Part shown: piece by piece, positions 1-9,227 of the stretch
Layout of the letters: each line of letters begins with the position of its first letter
How positions within the stretch are numbered: the first letter of the stretch is position 1
From: ENR-C587 sp942493235
Lineage (GTDB): Bacteria > Bacteroidota > Ignavibacteria > Kapaibacteriales > UBA2268
Assembly: GCA_942493235.1 (NCBI GenBank)
Contig: OW818676.1
Coordinates: forward strand, 1,116,001-1,180,000
Length of the DNA stretch: 64,000 nt
Direction: 5' to 3'
Program-made: the position numbers and the translations under genes
Notes under the pieces: generated by a model
What the model was told of the DNA's origin: nothing
Database searches by the model: none
The model's input: the letters and a program-made list of their open reading frames with translations, nothing else

Positions 1-267
1 CTAACATTGATTTGCTTTCTCAATAAATGTTTCAAGATGCCCTGTCAGTTTTTCTAAATATAACTTATCTATTTGAGGGATATTAACTTCGGAGTATTTG
101 ATTATGTCCGCTATGATTTCTGCTCTGAATTCTTCGCTTAGCTCGTATCTGCCTTTCATCCTGTCTCTAATGAAATCATCAAGAAGACCGTATTCAGCAA
201 GTTCTTTATAGTAGTCCTTGGGCTGATAGTCGTCATTTTGGCTAATATCTTTAAATTTCCTTACCAT
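1..267 (-). CDS. Small hypothetical protein, 88 aa
   Basis: I do not recognise a family. The protein is soluble and rich in charged residues (starts MVRKFKDISQND, ends ETFIEKANQC), with no signal peptide, membrane segment or obvious motif; its middle part is probably helical. The start is supported by an AAGGA Shine-Dalgarno five bases upstream of ATG. The stop codon lies at the very edge of the window, so any downstream operon partner is out of sight. It reads in the same direction as the acyltransferase, which lies upstream of it across a 122-base gap. Confidence 0.6.
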   Translation of the reverse strand: MVRKFKDISQNDDYQPKDYYKELAEYGLLDDFIRDRMKGRYELSEEFRAEIIADIIKYSEVNIPQIDKLYLEKLTGHLETFIEKANQC

Positions 268-389
268 AACATTCCTTAATAAAAATAATCATATTTAGCT
301 AAGCAAAAAATATGCCGAGAATGATATAGTATTAAGAGTAATTTTCAAAGAAATAATTTGGTAATATACAAGAAATTTTGAAACTATAT

Positions 390-1499
390 TTATTGGAATT
401 TTGATTTCAATCGAATAAAATACCTTTCTACAAAATTAAAGCTGATTAGCGATACAGAATAAACTAAAGAAATATAAATAACTATGTCAATTATCGGTAT
501 ATCAATTGGGGTATATTTGAAATAAAAACCTCCGATTGCTAAATGATATAAATACATACCGTAAGAGACATTTCCTATGGATAATAAAATTTTACAGTTA
601 AGTATCGAATTGAGAATACATTTGTAATTGTTTGAAAACATATAATAAACATAGAAAATCAATGAAGCGAAAAATATATTTGCTAACGTATATGAGAAAA
701 CATATTGGTAATTGGTTGTTATTGAAAGTTCATATCCGAAAGAATTCAAATAGGAATATCCGTTAACCGTTATAGGAGTCAATAGATAGTTTATTGCTCC
801 ATAAATCAGAAATGCAAATGCAGTTCCGATTAATAAGAATTTTGGTAATGATTTTTTAACTTTATCAATTTTAATCAGAGTTAATAATGCACCTGTAGCA
901 AAAGCATCTAAATGGCTAAAAGTCATCCAATAGATACTATCACCAATTGTGAAATTATTATAGATATTAACCGAGAATAGATACTCAGCAAAAAAGTATC
1001 TGAATAATGGAGAAAGAATAAGTAAAGCACCATAGAAAAATTTTAAATTTTTGGTTTTAATTATTAGAGTGAATAATGGCCAAAACAGGTAAATCTGTTC
1101 TTCGAGACTAAGTGACCACAAATGAGTAAAAAACATACTATCTCGCCACGATGAACTCAATCTGGTAAAATTAAATGTATATGTAAATAAATATGTTGAA
1201 AAAGTAGGAAAATAATTTGGAAAGTTTAATATAAAATACGACAATAATATTATTGATAAATATAAATAATAGATAGGGAATATTCTTAAAGTACGTCTTA
1301 TATAAAATTTCTTTAGCTCTGCTAAAATTGAAAAGTTTTCTTTTTTAGATGATATTAAAATATTAGTAATTAAAAAGCCGGATAACACAAAAAATAATTG
1401 TACACCTAACCAACCTGAACCTAAGCCGGCGAAATGAAATAGCATTACTAAAACTACAGCGATTGCTCTTAGACCATCAATTGGTTTAATAAATATCAT
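390..1499 (-). CDS. Acyltransferase 3 family membrane O-acyltransferase
   Basis: An OafA/YrhL-type integral membrane acyltransferase that typically moves acetyl or another acyl group onto surface polysaccharide or peptidoglycan sugars. Family marks are visible in order: DGLRAIAVVLVMLFH at residues 8-22 with the conserved basic and His residues, GVQLFFVLSGFLIT at 32-45, the RRTLRIFPIYY segment near 68-78, and SLSLEEQIYLFWP at about 129-141. About ten hydrophobic segments follow, and YHLAIGGF lies near the C terminus. The length (369 aa) is normal for the transmembrane domain alone, without the C-terminal SGNH domain of some members. The acceptor is unknown; other envelope sugar genes occur in the window but none is adjacent. 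Confidence 0.9.
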   Translation of the reverse strand: MIFIKPIDGLRAIAVVLVMLFHFAGLGSGWLGVQLFFVLSGFLITNILISSKKENFSILAELKKFYIRRTLRIFPIYYLYLSIILLSYFILNFPNYFPTFSTYLFTYTFNFTRLSSSWRDSMFFTHLWSLSLEEQIYLFWPLFTLIIKTKNLKFFYGALLILSPLFRYFFAEYLFSVNIYNNFTIGDSIYWMTFSHLDAFATGALLTLIKIDKVKKSLPKFLLIGTAFAFLIYGAINYLLTPITVNGYSYLNSFGYELSITTNYQYVFSYTLANIFFASLIFYVYYMFSNNYKCILNSILNCKILLSIGNVSYGMYLYHLAIGGFYFKYTPIDIPIIDIVIYISLVYSVSLISFNFVERYFIRLKSKFQ

Positions 1500-1869
1500 A
1501 ATTATTTTAACTTATAAAAATTGCAAAAATAAGCAATATTTAAAATCTAAAAAAATAATTGTTATTAAGAAATATCATAAGGCATTTTCAAATTAAAATC
1601 ATACAAATGAAGAGTCAAATTTCCTTGACGGAAGTCTCTGTTGCAGCCTATCAGACTGCTTTCAATTTATTTGATTAGCAAATGGAATTAACGATTATAT
1701 TATACGATGGTATTATACAATTATAATATACAATAATTTAGCTATGTTTTCGTTAAACCCATTTTTTTATTCTTTTTTTTTAAATAATAGAGAAAAATAA
1801 GATAAAAATGATTATTATTGTTGTTTGATTTTTTTAGAATTTATGTTAAATATAATTTGAAATATTAAA
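1500..1869. other. Intergenic region between divergent genes, no gene seen
   Basis: This AT-rich spacer lies between the divergent acyltransferase and ileS genes and must hold both promoters. I see no convincing gene. A run of partial inverted repeats built on TATTATAC and GTATTATAC lies around 1695-1730, and a GTTGCAG-containing stretch near 1640-1665 faintly resembles the ends of the GTTGCAA-type dispersed repeats found elsewhere in the window. Confidence 0.4.
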
Positions 1870-4800
1870 ATGTATAAGCAATTACCGGAAAAGCTCTCAT
1901 ATTCAGAGCTTGAAAAAGACATATTGAAATTTTGGGAAGATAAAAGCATATTTGATAAATCCCTTGAACTCAGAAAAGAAGCCGAATATTTTAGCTTTTT
2001 TGAAGGACCGCCCACAGTAAACGGTAAGCCCGGTATTCATCACATGATGGCACGTACTATAAAAGATACTATTTGTCGCTATAAAACTATGCGTGGTTAC
2101 TTTGTCCGCCGTCAAGCCGGCTGGGATACTCACGGTCTTCCTGTAGAAATCGCAGTAGAGAAGCAGCTTGGTTTAACTGACAAAGCCGATATAGAAAAAT
2201 ACGGCTTAGAAAAATTTAATGCTGTTTGTAAAGATTTCGTTTATAAGAATATTGAAATGGATCTTGGCTGGAAGTATTTAACTCAGAGAATGGGCTATTG
2301 GGTTAATATGGATAATGCTTATATTACTTGTACTAATAATTATGTAGAGTCCGTCTGGTGGGCTTTAAAAACATATTTTGACAAAGGTCTAATTTATAAA
2401 GGCTTTAAAGTAGTACCTCAGTCTCCGACCATCGAAACTCCATTAAGCTCGCATGAGCTTTCATTGGGTTATAAAGATGTGAAAGGACCAAACTGCTATT
2501 TAAAGTTAAAGGTTACTGATTCCAAAATCGATGCAATCAAAGATGCTCAATTAATGGTTTGGACAACTACCCCTTGGACATTAATTGCAAATGTAGCTTT
2601 AGCAATTGGCGAAAAAATTGATTATGTATTGGTAGTTAATAAGCGAACTACGAAAGATGGCGAATTAACTGATAAATTAGTACTTGCCGAGTCAAGACTA
2701 TCGGTACTTGACGGTGAATATGAAATTCTTGCCAAGTTCAAAGGTTCTGATTTGCTTGGTACTAAATACGACCAAATATTACCTTTCGACTCAAATAAAA
2801 TTGACTTTGAAGAATCTCCGCAAGCACTAACCGTGATTGCAGGTGATTTCGTCTCTACCGAAGATGGTTCGGGTATAGTTCATATAGCTCCCGCATTCGG
2901 TGTGGACGATTATGCTCTATCACGTAAAAATCAAATTCCGTTCTTACAGCCGGTTACTCCTAACGGGCATTATGTAGAGGGAACAGGTAAATACACCGGT
3001 AAAGCAATTATGAACTTTACCTATGCCGACCATAAAGAAGAGGGACAGGATAAATATATAGTAATCGATTTGAAAATTGCTGATAAAATTTATCGTTCTA
3101 CAAATGACTATTCGCACTCTTATCCGCACTGCTGGCGTACTGACAACCCAATTATGTATTATGCTCGTGATTCTTGGTTTATCAAATCTCCCGAGTATAA
3201 AGACGAGATGGTAGCTTTAAACAAAACTATAAAATGGCAGCCTGCCGAAATTGGCACCGGTCGTTTCGGTAATTGGCTTGAAGACGTTAAAGAGTGGTCA
3301 TTATCGAGAGATAGGTTCTGGGGTAGCCCGATTCCGATTTGGGTATCAGAAGATGGAATTGATAAATTTGCTATCGGGTCAATTGAAGAATTAAAAGAAG
3401 GCTATTATTTAGATGAAACCGGTAAAAAGACTTTAGTTAAAGATTTAGAAATTGAAATAGATTTGCATAGACCATTTGTAGATAATGTTTATTTCGAGAG
3501 AAACGGCAAAACATATAAACGAATTCACGAAATCGTCGATGTATGGTTCGACTCCGGTTCTATGCCATTTGCACAATTGCATTATCCTTTTGAGAATAAA
3601 GAATTATTTGATAAAATATTTCCAGGTGATTTTATTGCCGAAGGGATAGACCAGACACGTGGATGGTTCTATACATTGCATAATATTGCTTCCGCATTAT
3701 TTAATAAACCGGCATTTAAAAATATAGTTGTCAATGAATTAATCCTTGACGAGCATGGCATCAAAATGTCTAAGTCTAAGGGTAATGTAATAGACCCGTT
3801 TGTGATAATGGATAAATATGGAGCCGATGCTGTCCGCTGGTACTTATTTGTTAATAATCCGCCATGGAAAGCAACTTTATTCAGCGAAAAGGATTTGGCT
3901 AAAACAGTAATTTCCGACTTTTTACGTTCATTAACCAATACTTATGCTTTCTTTGCTCTATATGCAAATATTGATGGGTTTACCGGTAATGAAGAGACTG
4001 TCCCGGTAAGCGAACGTCCTGAAATAGACCGCTGGATAATTTCAAGAGTAAATTCATTACTAAAAGAATATACTGAATTACTTGACGATTATGAATTAAC
4101 TAAAGCATTCAGAGCAGTTCAGAACTTTGCAATTAACGAATTATCTAACTGGTACATTCGCCGCAATAGACGCAGATTCTGGAAAGGCGAAAAAGATAAA
4201 GAGAAAATCGCTGCATATCAGACTTTAAAAGAAGTATTGCTTGATGTATTGGCTATGATAGCTCCTCTTGCTCCTTTTATTTCGGAAGATTTATATCAGA
4301 GATTAAAAACAAACAAAGATGCTGAATCTATTCATTTAATCGACTTCCCAATGCCTAATGAAAGTTTGATTCAGAAAGAGCTTGAAGTGCAAATGGACTT
4401 AGCAGAGAAAATTGTTAATTTAGCTCGTTCACTTAGAGAAAGAGCTAAACTTAGAGTTCGCCAGCCATTGCGTAGAATATTAATTCCTGTTTTGAATCCT
4501 CAAAACCGTAGAGATATTCAGCACTTTGAAAGTATTATCTTAGAAGAATTAAATGTAAAAGGTATTGAATTTGTTAGCGGTGATACGGACATAGTCCGCA
4601 AATCGGCTAAAGGCAATTTTAAAGTAATCGGTAAGAAATTCGGTAAAAATACTCAGGCAGTAGCTAATGCAATTAAAGAATTAAATAATAATCAAATCAA
4701 AGAATTAGAAACTAAGCTAATGCTTCGTATCAGTGTTGCAGATGTCGAAGTAGAATTAATTCCCGAAGATCTTGAAATAATGAGTGAAGACATAGAGGGG

Positions 4801-5115
4801 TGGTTAGTAGCTTCCGAAGACGGCGTTACCGTAGCAATTGATACCGGCTTAGACGAAGAATTAATCTCAGAAGGTTTAGCTCGTGAATTTGTTAATAGAA
4901 TTCAAAATTTACGCAAGAGTTCGGGGCTCGAAGTAACCGATAGAATCAATATTACTTATAATGCCAGCGAAATATTTACTAAAGCTGTAACAAAGCAGAC
5001 TGTATATATTAAAAATGAGACTTTGGCTGATTCTTTAACATTCGACGAAAATGTTAATGGTACTGAAATTGATATTGACGATGAAAAAATCATCGTTATT
5101 ATTTCTAAAGTATAA
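1870..5115 (+). CDS. ileS: Isoleucyl-tRNA synthetase
   Basis: Charges tRNA-Ile with isoleucine in the cytoplasm and edits misactivated valine. It is a class Ia synthetase. The HIGH-type motif appears as GIHH at residues 55-58 after the EGPPTVNGKP lead-in, and KMSKS is at about 632-636. The editing domain (WTTTPWTL region) lies between them, and an anticodon-binding domain with WYIRRNRRRFW follows. At 1081 residues, and with sequences such as GYWVNMDNAYITC, it matches the long eukaryote-like (type 2) form, which includes enzymes naturally less sensitive to mupirocin; that phenotype is inference. The start ATG has no clear Shine-Dalgarno. The gene is monocistronic, with a hairpin just downstream. 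Confidence 0.97.
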   Translation: MYKQLPEKLSYSELEKDILKFWEDKSIFDKSLELRKEAEYFSFFEGPPTVNGKPGIHHMMARTIKDTICRYKTMRGYFVRRQAGWDTHGLPVEIAVEKQLGLTDKADIEKYGLEKFNAVCKDFVYKNIEMDLGWKYLTQRMGYWVNMDNAYITCTNNYVESVWWALKTYFDKGLIYKGFKVVPQSPTIETPLSSHELSLGYKDVKGPNCYLKLKVTDSKIDAIKDAQLMVWTTTPWTLIANVALAIGEKIDYVLVVNKRTTKDGELTDKLVLAESRLSVLDGEYEILAKFKGSDLLGTKYDQILPFDSNKIDFEESPQALTVIAGDFVSTEDGSGIVHIAPAFGVDDYALSRKNQIPFLQPVTPNGHYVEGTGKYTGKAIMNFTYADHKEEGQDKYIVIDLKIADKIYRSTNDYSHSYPHCWRTDNPIMYYARDSWFIKSPEYKDEMVALNKTIKWQPAEIGTGRFGNWLEDVKEWSLSRDRFWGSPIPIWVSEDGIDKFAIGSIEELKEGYYLDETGKKTLVKDLEIEIDLHRPFVDNVYFERNGKTYKRIHEIVDVWFDSGSMPFAQLHYPFENKELFDKIFPGDFIAEGIDQTRGWFYTLHNIASALFNKPAFKNIVVNELILDEHGIKMSKSKGNVIDPFVIMDKYGADAVRWYLFVNNPPWKATLFSEKDLAKTVISDFLRSLTNTYAFFALYANIDGFTGNEETVPVSERPEIDRWIISRVNSLLKEYTELLDDYELTKAFRAVQNFAINELSNWYIRRNRRRFWKGEKDKEKIAAYQTLKEVLLDVLAMIAPLAPFISEDLYQRLKTNKDAESIHLIDFPMPNESLIQKELEVQMDLAEKIVNLARSLRERAKLRVRQPLRRILIPVLNPQNRRDIQHFESIILEELNVKGIEFVSGDTDIVRKSAKGNFKVIGKKFGKNTQAVANAIKELNNNQIKELETKLMLRISVADVEVELIPEDLEIMSEDIEGWLVASEDGVTVAIDTGLDEELISEGLAREFVNRIQNLRKSSGLEVTDRINITYNASEIFTKAVTKQTVYIKNETLADSLTFDENVNGTEIDIDDEKIIVIISKV

Positions 5116-5148
5116 TTATTGCTTTGAATATTAAATAGTATTGTAATT

Positions 5149-5180
5149 AAGTATAGTCGGCTCTTATTCCGGCTATACTT
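5149..5180 (+). terminator. Hairpin after ileS, probable terminator
   Basis: A 12-bp stem (AAGTATAGTCGG against CCGGCTATACTT, one G-T wobble) with an 8-base loop lies 34 bases past the ileS stop. There is only a weak T-rich tail, so termination may be factor-assisted. Confidence 0.6.
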
Positions 5181-5540
5181 ATATATTTTAAGAGATAAAA
5201 TTGAGTATAATCTCTAAATCCTAAGATATATTGCAAAAAATAACAATAATATAGCAAATAAACGACATTTTATTACAGTTTGGAAAAATATGTTTTTGTT
5301 TTTGCTAATTTATTATTTATATTGTAAAAATTCGTTTACTTAAGTAATTGAAACTAATTTTGCGTTATTACAAATAATTAAGTTGTCGAATTATTGAGAT
5401 ATTAATTGACGAAAATGAAACAGATTTTAATTTACGGATTATAAAATCTGTAATATACCTTGAGATAAATCAGAGTTATATTTGCCTCAGGTTCCTAAAG
5501 AATATTGAATAAACAAACATATAAATTGAGGAGATTAATT
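5181..5540 (+). other. AT-rich leader region upstream of the TraR-like gene
   Basis: I see no gene in this stretch. It is very AT-rich and contains one -7-like box (TATATTTG at 5477-5484). A GAGGAG Shine-Dalgarno sits just before the ATG at 5541. An in-frame ORF extends back to an alternative start at 5505, but the ribosome site favours 5541. Confidence 0.5.
5477..5484 (+). promoter_or_regulatory. Bacteroidetes-type -7 box, TATATTTG
   Basis: An exact match to TAnnTTTG about 57 bases before the start of the TraR-like gene, consistent with a short 5' leader. No good -33 TTG partner is seen at the usual spacing. Confidence 0.4.
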
Positions 5541-6578
5541 ATGGCTAAGAAGAAAACTGAAGATATCATCGTTCAGCAAGATGTTAAAGAGGAAAAAGCT
5601 CCTAAAAAGACTACTAAAAAAGTAGCCGAGACCGTAGCTGCCCCTATTAAAAAAACTAATGCTATCGATGATAAGCCTAAGGCAAAAGCTAAATCGGAAA
5701 ACTCAAAGAAAACCGCAACTAAAGCTGATACTGTAATTGAAGTAGTAGCGGAAACTGAAAAAGTCAAAAAAGCTACAAAAAAAGTTGCTGATGAAGTTGC
5801 TCCCGTAATTGTAGAAGCAAAATCGGCTGAAAAAAAAGCAACAAAAAATGTTGATGTTAAAGCTGAGAAAGTTGAAACTGCAACTAAAGCAGAACCTAAA
5901 GCAGAAGCAAAACCGGCTACAAAAAAAGCAACTAAAAAAGATGATGTGAAAACCGAGAAAGATGAGCCTGCAACTAAAGCAGAAGCTAAAGCAGAAGCAA
6001 AAGTAGAAGCAAAACCGGCTACTAAAAAAGCAACTAAAAAAGATGATGTTAAAACTGAGAAAGATGAGCCTGCAGCTAAAGCAGAAGCTAAAGTAACAGA
6101 AGTAACTGAAGAAATAAAACCATTGGTAAAAGAACCACAGCCCGGAGACGCTGATTATACCGGTCCAATGTATTCCGATGAAGTATTAGAAGAGTTCAGA
6201 ATTAGAATTATGGAAGTTCGCCAAGAGTCAATGGATGAATTACGTATGCTAAGAGAAAGACTTGAAGACTATACTAATTATGACTTTGCCGAAGAAAGCA
6301 TGATTTATTCTATGCACATGGCAGAGCAGGGACCGGAAGCTTTAGAGCAAGAAAAGACTTATGCTCAAGTACAGAGAATTAGTGAATATATCAAAAAATT
6401 AGATGATGCACTAATCCGTATTAAAGATAAATCTTACGGCATCTGTAGAGTTTGCAAATGCTTAATTGCAAAAGAAAGATTGATGGCTGTGCCGATTACT
6501 ACTCTTTCCGCTTCTCATAAAATCCATAAGAGATGCCCGGAAGACGGAATAGATAGAATCGAACCACTAAAGAAATAA
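5541..6578 (+). CDS. Lys/Ala-rich TraR/DksA-type zinc-finger protein
   Basis: The C-terminal ~130 residues form a DksA/TraR-like domain: a coiled-coil-like helix (EEFRIRIMEVRQESMDELRM onward), then YGICRVCKCLIAKERLMAVP and HKRCPEDG. DksA/TraR proteins act on RNA polymerase in its secondary channel. The first ~190 residues are low-complexity Lys/Ala/Glu/Thr, resembling histone-H1-like tails, with a 34-residue direct repeat. The first CxxC pair of the finger is present, but the usual second CxxC is replaced by a SASHKIHKRC stretch, so zinc ligands may be C, C, H or H, and C. The start at 5541 is chosen for its GAGGAG site (345 aa). lspA follows behind a terminator; this is a common neighbour of TraR-like genes in this group. 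Confidence 0.85.
   Translation: MAKKKTEDIIVQQDVKEEKAPKKTTKKVAETVAAPIKKTNAIDDKPKAKAKSENSKKTATKADTVIEVVAETEKVKKATKKVADEVAPVIVEAKSAEKKATKNVDVKAEKVETATKAEPKAEAKPATKKATKKDDVKTEKDEPATKAEAKAEAKVEAKPATKKATKKDDVKTEKDEPAAKAEAKVTEVTEEIKPLVKEPQPGDADYTGPMYSDEVLEEFRIRIMEVRQESMDELRMLRERLEDYTNYDFAEESMIYSMHMAEQGPEALEQEKTYAQVQRISEYIKKLDDALIRIKDKSYGICRVCKCLIAKERLMAVPITTLSASHKIHKRCPEDGIDRIEPLKK
5904..6099 (+). repeat. 102-bp direct repeat inside the TraR-like gene
   Basis: Two near-identical copies begin with GAAGCAAAACCGGCT at 5904 and 6006. The period is 102 bp (34 codons), so copy number can change without shifting the frame. It encodes the KPATKKATKKDDVKTEKDEP module. Confidence 0.85.
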
Positions 6579-6598
6579 TAATTAAATAATTACGTGAT

Positions 6599-6629
6599 AA
6601 AGGCTTTTACAGGCTCTGTAAGAGCCTTT
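6599..6629 (+). terminator. Hairpin between TraR-like gene and lspA
   Basis: A 13-bp stem (AAAGGCTTTTACA against TGTAAGAGCCTTT, one wobble) with a 5-base loop lies 20 bases past the stop and 17 bases before lspA. The tail is only weakly T-rich, so it may attenuate rather than stop readthrough into lspA. Confidence 0.65.
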
Positions 6630-6646
6630 AATATTTTGGAGTGTAA

Positions 6647-7240
6647 ATGACTAAAGAACGAAAATTTACAGTGTATATACTGCTGACAGCGTTTTTACTA
6701 ATACTTGCTGACCAACTCACAAAGCTTATTGCTATGGGCATTCCAATATTCGGAGTGCAGACATCAGGTATTAGACCGGGCGAGTATATTTCGGTTATTG
6801 GTGATTTCGTGCAATTAACGTATGTAGAAAATGCCGGTATGGCATTCGGAATTACTTTCGGAGCAGGAAAAATATTTCTTAGTCTGTTCTCGATTATTGC
6901 CTCTGTGGGGTTAGTATATTTATTATTTAGAATAGAAAATTTTTCCAAATGGGTTAGGCTTGCTTTTGCGATTATTTTAGCAGGAGCAGCAGGGAATTTG
7001 ATAGATAGAGTATTTTATGGAGTAATTTTCGGCAACGGAAGTTTATTCTATGGCAATGTGATTGATTTTATTATTGTCGATATACCGGACATAAATATTT
7101 TGGGGCTACACTATACTCACTGGCCTGTATTCAATATAGCCGATGCATGCGTTACTATTGGTGTGATTTTGCTTATCATCAATTATAAAAATATGCCTCA
7201 ATCCGATAATTTTAAGTTTTTCAAGAAAAAAGAAAATTAG
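6647..7240 (+). CDS. lspA: Lipoprotein signal peptidase (signal peptidase II)
   Basis: An inner-membrane aspartyl protease that removes signal peptides from prolipoproteins after diacylglyceryl transfer. Family motifs are visible: DQLTK at residues 22-26, ENAGMAFG at 61-68, GNLIDR at 116-121 with catalytic Asp120, and FNIADA at 162-167 with catalytic Asp166. Four membrane segments are apparent. At 197 aa it is longer than the ~160 typical of Proteobacteria because of an insertion between the two catalytic motifs (YGVIFGNGSLFYGN, then the DIPDINILGLHYTHWP stretch). The ATG has a GGAG site at suitable spacing. The lipoprotein encoded at 44501-45052 is one likely substrate. Confidence 0.96.
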   Translation: MTKERKFTVYILLTAFLLILADQLTKLIAMGIPIFGVQTSGIRPGEYISVIGDFVQLTYVENAGMAFGITFGAGKIFLSLFSIIASVGLVYLLFRIENFSKWVRLAFAIILAGAAGNLIDRVFYGVIFGNGSLFYGNVIDFIIVDIPDINILGLHYTHWPVFNIADACVTIGVILLIINYKNMPQSDNFKFFKKKEN

Positions 7241-7342
7241 TTATTATATAATTTCCAATTCGTCAGATTGTTCAAGTGATTATAGACTGATGAAAAATTC
7301 TAAAATATGCAATTTTTGGAAGATTGAAAAATCAAAATGTAC

Positions 7343-7414
7343 TAATCAACCTGAAGGCTACCCCTTAGGTTGTATAACCTGATAAATGGATTAATTCGAG
7401 TTTTGCAACAGTCT
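7343..7414 (-). repeat. GTTGCAA-type dispersed repeat, copy 1
   Basis: Read on the minus strand this begins AGACTGTTGCAAAACTCGAA and continues into ATCCATTTA, a TATACAACCT block and a hairpin ending GGTTGATT. It aligns with copies at 41141 (+), 43152 (+) and, more distantly, 11816 (+). It lies in the otherwise empty 309-base gap between lspA and the VOC gene. Confidence 0.65.
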
Positions 7415-7483
7415 AATAAATTATTTCGCTATGTACTAAGCACAACTCACCAAGCACAAATCCCCAAATATGGTAATAAAAAA

Positions 7484-7513
7484 AAGCCTAACTGATTTGC
7501 ACCTGTTAGGCTT
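7484..7513 (-). terminator. Rho-independent terminator of the VOC gene
   Basis: A 9-bp stem (AAGCCTAAC/GTTAGGCTT) is followed on the minus strand by a T-run. It lies 36 bases past the stop of the VOC gene. A hairpin of closely related sequence ends the GT2 gene at 46166-46194. Confidence 0.8.
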
Positions 7514-7549
7514 AAAAAAATATTACATAATAATATTACATAGTAATCA

Positions 7550-7933
7550 TTAATGAGTGTGAAGTGCTATTTTATTGCCTTCGGTATCAATAATCATTGC
7601 TATATATCCGATTTCTTCACTTATGAGTGTTTTGGGCATAATTACCTTGCCGCCATTTGGCTCTACTCGTGATAATTCAATATTTATATCGCCGGAGATA
7701 GCGGTGAAATAAATAACTACTCCATCGGCTGACGGTTTGTAATGACTGTGGCGGACTAAAGAACCGGCAGCTCCTATACTGTCGCTAATGTATGGAAACA
7801 TTGCCATATCGGTATCGCCCATTTGCAAACGAGTTAATTTGATATCGAAAAGAATTTCGTAGAACTTTGCAGCTCTATCTATATCAATAGTAGGGATTTC
7901 GAACCAACCTACTATGTTGTGTTTTACTTCCAT
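7550..7933 (-). CDS. VOC (glyoxalase/bleomycin-resistance) family protein
   Basis: A 127-residue single vicinal-oxygen-chelate protein with the paired beta-alpha-beta-beta-beta plan. It begins VGWFEIPTIDIDRAAKFYEILFDIKL, has a middle loop rich in Gly/Ser, and ends with GYIAMIIDTEGNKIALHTH, typical of metal-binding VOC members of the 'lyase or dioxygenase-like' subclass. The substrate cannot be inferred. The start is supported by an AAAGG site before ATG. It is a single gene with its own terminator, divergent from the CHAD gene. Confidence 0.85.
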   Translation of the reverse strand: MEVKHNIVGWFEIPTIDIDRAAKFYEILFDIKLTRLQMGDTDMAMFPYISDSIGAAGSLVRHSHYKPSADGVVIYFTAISGDINIELSRVEPNGGKVIMPKTLISEEIGYIAMIIDTEGNKIALHTH

Positions 7934-8123
7934 TGTAATACCTTTCTAAATAATTATAAATATTAAAATACGTAATAAATAAAATTGTATTGTATGGAAA
8001 ATATTGATAATGAATAACATTCATATTGAGTTTTGTATTGATATTACATTTATCTAAGGTTTGATAAGTACTGATTAAATTAAATCTTCACATTTTGTTT
8101 ATCAATAATTCAATATAAAATCT

Positions 8124-8131
8124 TATTTTTG
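8124..8131 (+). promoter_or_regulatory. Bacteroidetes-type -7 box, TATTTTTG
   Basis: An exact TAnnTTTG match 29 bases before the CHAD gene, leaving a very short leader. The nearest upstream TTTG is 26 bases away, longer than the usual ~19-21 spacing. Confidence 0.45.
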
Positions 8132-8160
8132 TAAACTGTTAAATAACCAAAAGCGAAAAT

Positions 8161-9021
8161 ATGGGAAGAGACTATAATAAACTGATTTTGGACAAATTGG
8201 AAGATTATACCGAGGTATATTTCAAAACTCTTAATCAGTGCAATTTGTCTTTTTCAGAAAAGCACATTCATGATTATCGTGTTAGTATTCGCCGGATGGT
8301 ATCATTATTGAAATTTATCAACAGCTTAGTGCCGAATGTATATTCTACAAACTTATTAAAGCATTTGAAATCAAAAATGAAACTACTAAGCCCAATAAGA
8401 GATGTACAGGTGCAGCTGCTCCGAATTAGTGCTTTTGAAAACAAGTATCATGACTTACAGGATTTCTACTTCTATCTGATTAGGAGAGAGAAAGATTTGA
8501 TTCAGCAAACCCAATACAAGATAATTGAATCGGGAAATGTATTGGTAGAGGGCAATTTAATTTGGTTAAAAGTTAAGCTAAAGGAAATATTCAGGGAATT
8601 AACAATCAGTGATGATGATTTTCTAATTCAGTATTCTATTCTGAAGGAACGGCTTGCAAATTCCATCAAAGAAATGAGCAAAGACAGCGATGAATCGATT
8701 CATAACCTAAGATTGTCATTCAAAAAATACAGATATTACCTTGAAATAATATGCCGGATTTTTCCGGATAATAAAGAAGAAATTAAAAGGTTGAGAAAAT
8801 TGCAAAATACAATGGGGGCTATTCAAGATATTTATGTAATTAGCAATTCAATGAATAATTATATCAGAGATACAGCTTATGAAATAAATAAAGACTACAT
8901 GAATTTCAGCTATGACTTAACCGCAGACAAACAATACTTAAAAACAAAGCTTTACTTGCAGATAGAGAGCTATCAGTATCCGTCAATTGAGAAGACAGTA
9001 CGCAGAGTAGTGTTTCCTTAA
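8161..9021 (+). CDS. CHAD domain protein
   Basis: An all-helical CHAD protein; the family binds inorganic polyphosphate through conserved His and basic residues. The two characteristic half-motifs are present: IHDYRVSIRRM at about residues 36-46 and SIHNLRLSFKKYRYYLEI in the second half, each carrying the conserved His plus Arg/Lys. At 286 residues it is a stand-alone CHAD domain without the CYTH triphosphatase domain it is often paired with, and no polyphosphate kinase gene is nearby. No signal peptide is seen, so it is probably cytoplasmic or granule-associated. Confidence 0.88.
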   Translation: MGRDYNKLILDKLEDYTEVYFKTLNQCNLSFSEKHIHDYRVSIRRMVSLLKFINSLVPNVYSTNLLKHLKSKMKLLSPIRDVQVQLLRISAFENKYHDLQDFYFYLIRREKDLIQQTQYKIIESGNVLVEGNLIWLKVKLKEIFRELTISDDDFLIQYSILKERLANSIKEMSKDSDESIHNLRLSFKKYRYYLEIICRIFPDNKEEIKRLRKLQNTMGAIQDIYVISNSMNNYIRDTAYEINKDYMNFSYDLTADKQYLKTKLYLQIESYQYPSIEKTVRRVVFP

Positions 9022-9118
9022 CGAATCAGAATAAGCCATAATTTAAAATAAATGGAAAAATAAGAAAAAAAAATTTGGATAGAATAAAAAAACGTCGTAA
9101 ATTTGAATTCCTTTTTAA

Positions 9119-9190
9119 TGGGATGTAGCCAAGCGGTAAGGCATCGCCCTTTGGAGGCGACATTCGCAGGTTCGAGTCCTGCCATCCCAG
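9119..9190 (+). tRNA. tRNA-Gln, anticodon TTG
   Basis: A complete 72-base cloverleaf: acceptor TGGGATG/CATCCCA with discriminator G, D stem GCC/GGC, anticodon stem TCGCC/GGCGA with loop CTTTGGA (anticodon TTG), and T stem GCAGG/CCTGC with loop TTCGAGT. The 3' CCA is not encoded, as is usual in this group. It lies 37 bases before prs and may be cotranscribed with it. Confidence 0.97.
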
Positions 9191-9227
9191 CTATTTTTTT
9201 ACATATAGGCTTAAATAGGATAATAAA

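Noticed and set aside
1607..1678. 23-codon open frame upstream of ileS
   Set aside because: No ribosome site and overlap with a repeat-like sequence; no reason to call it a gene.
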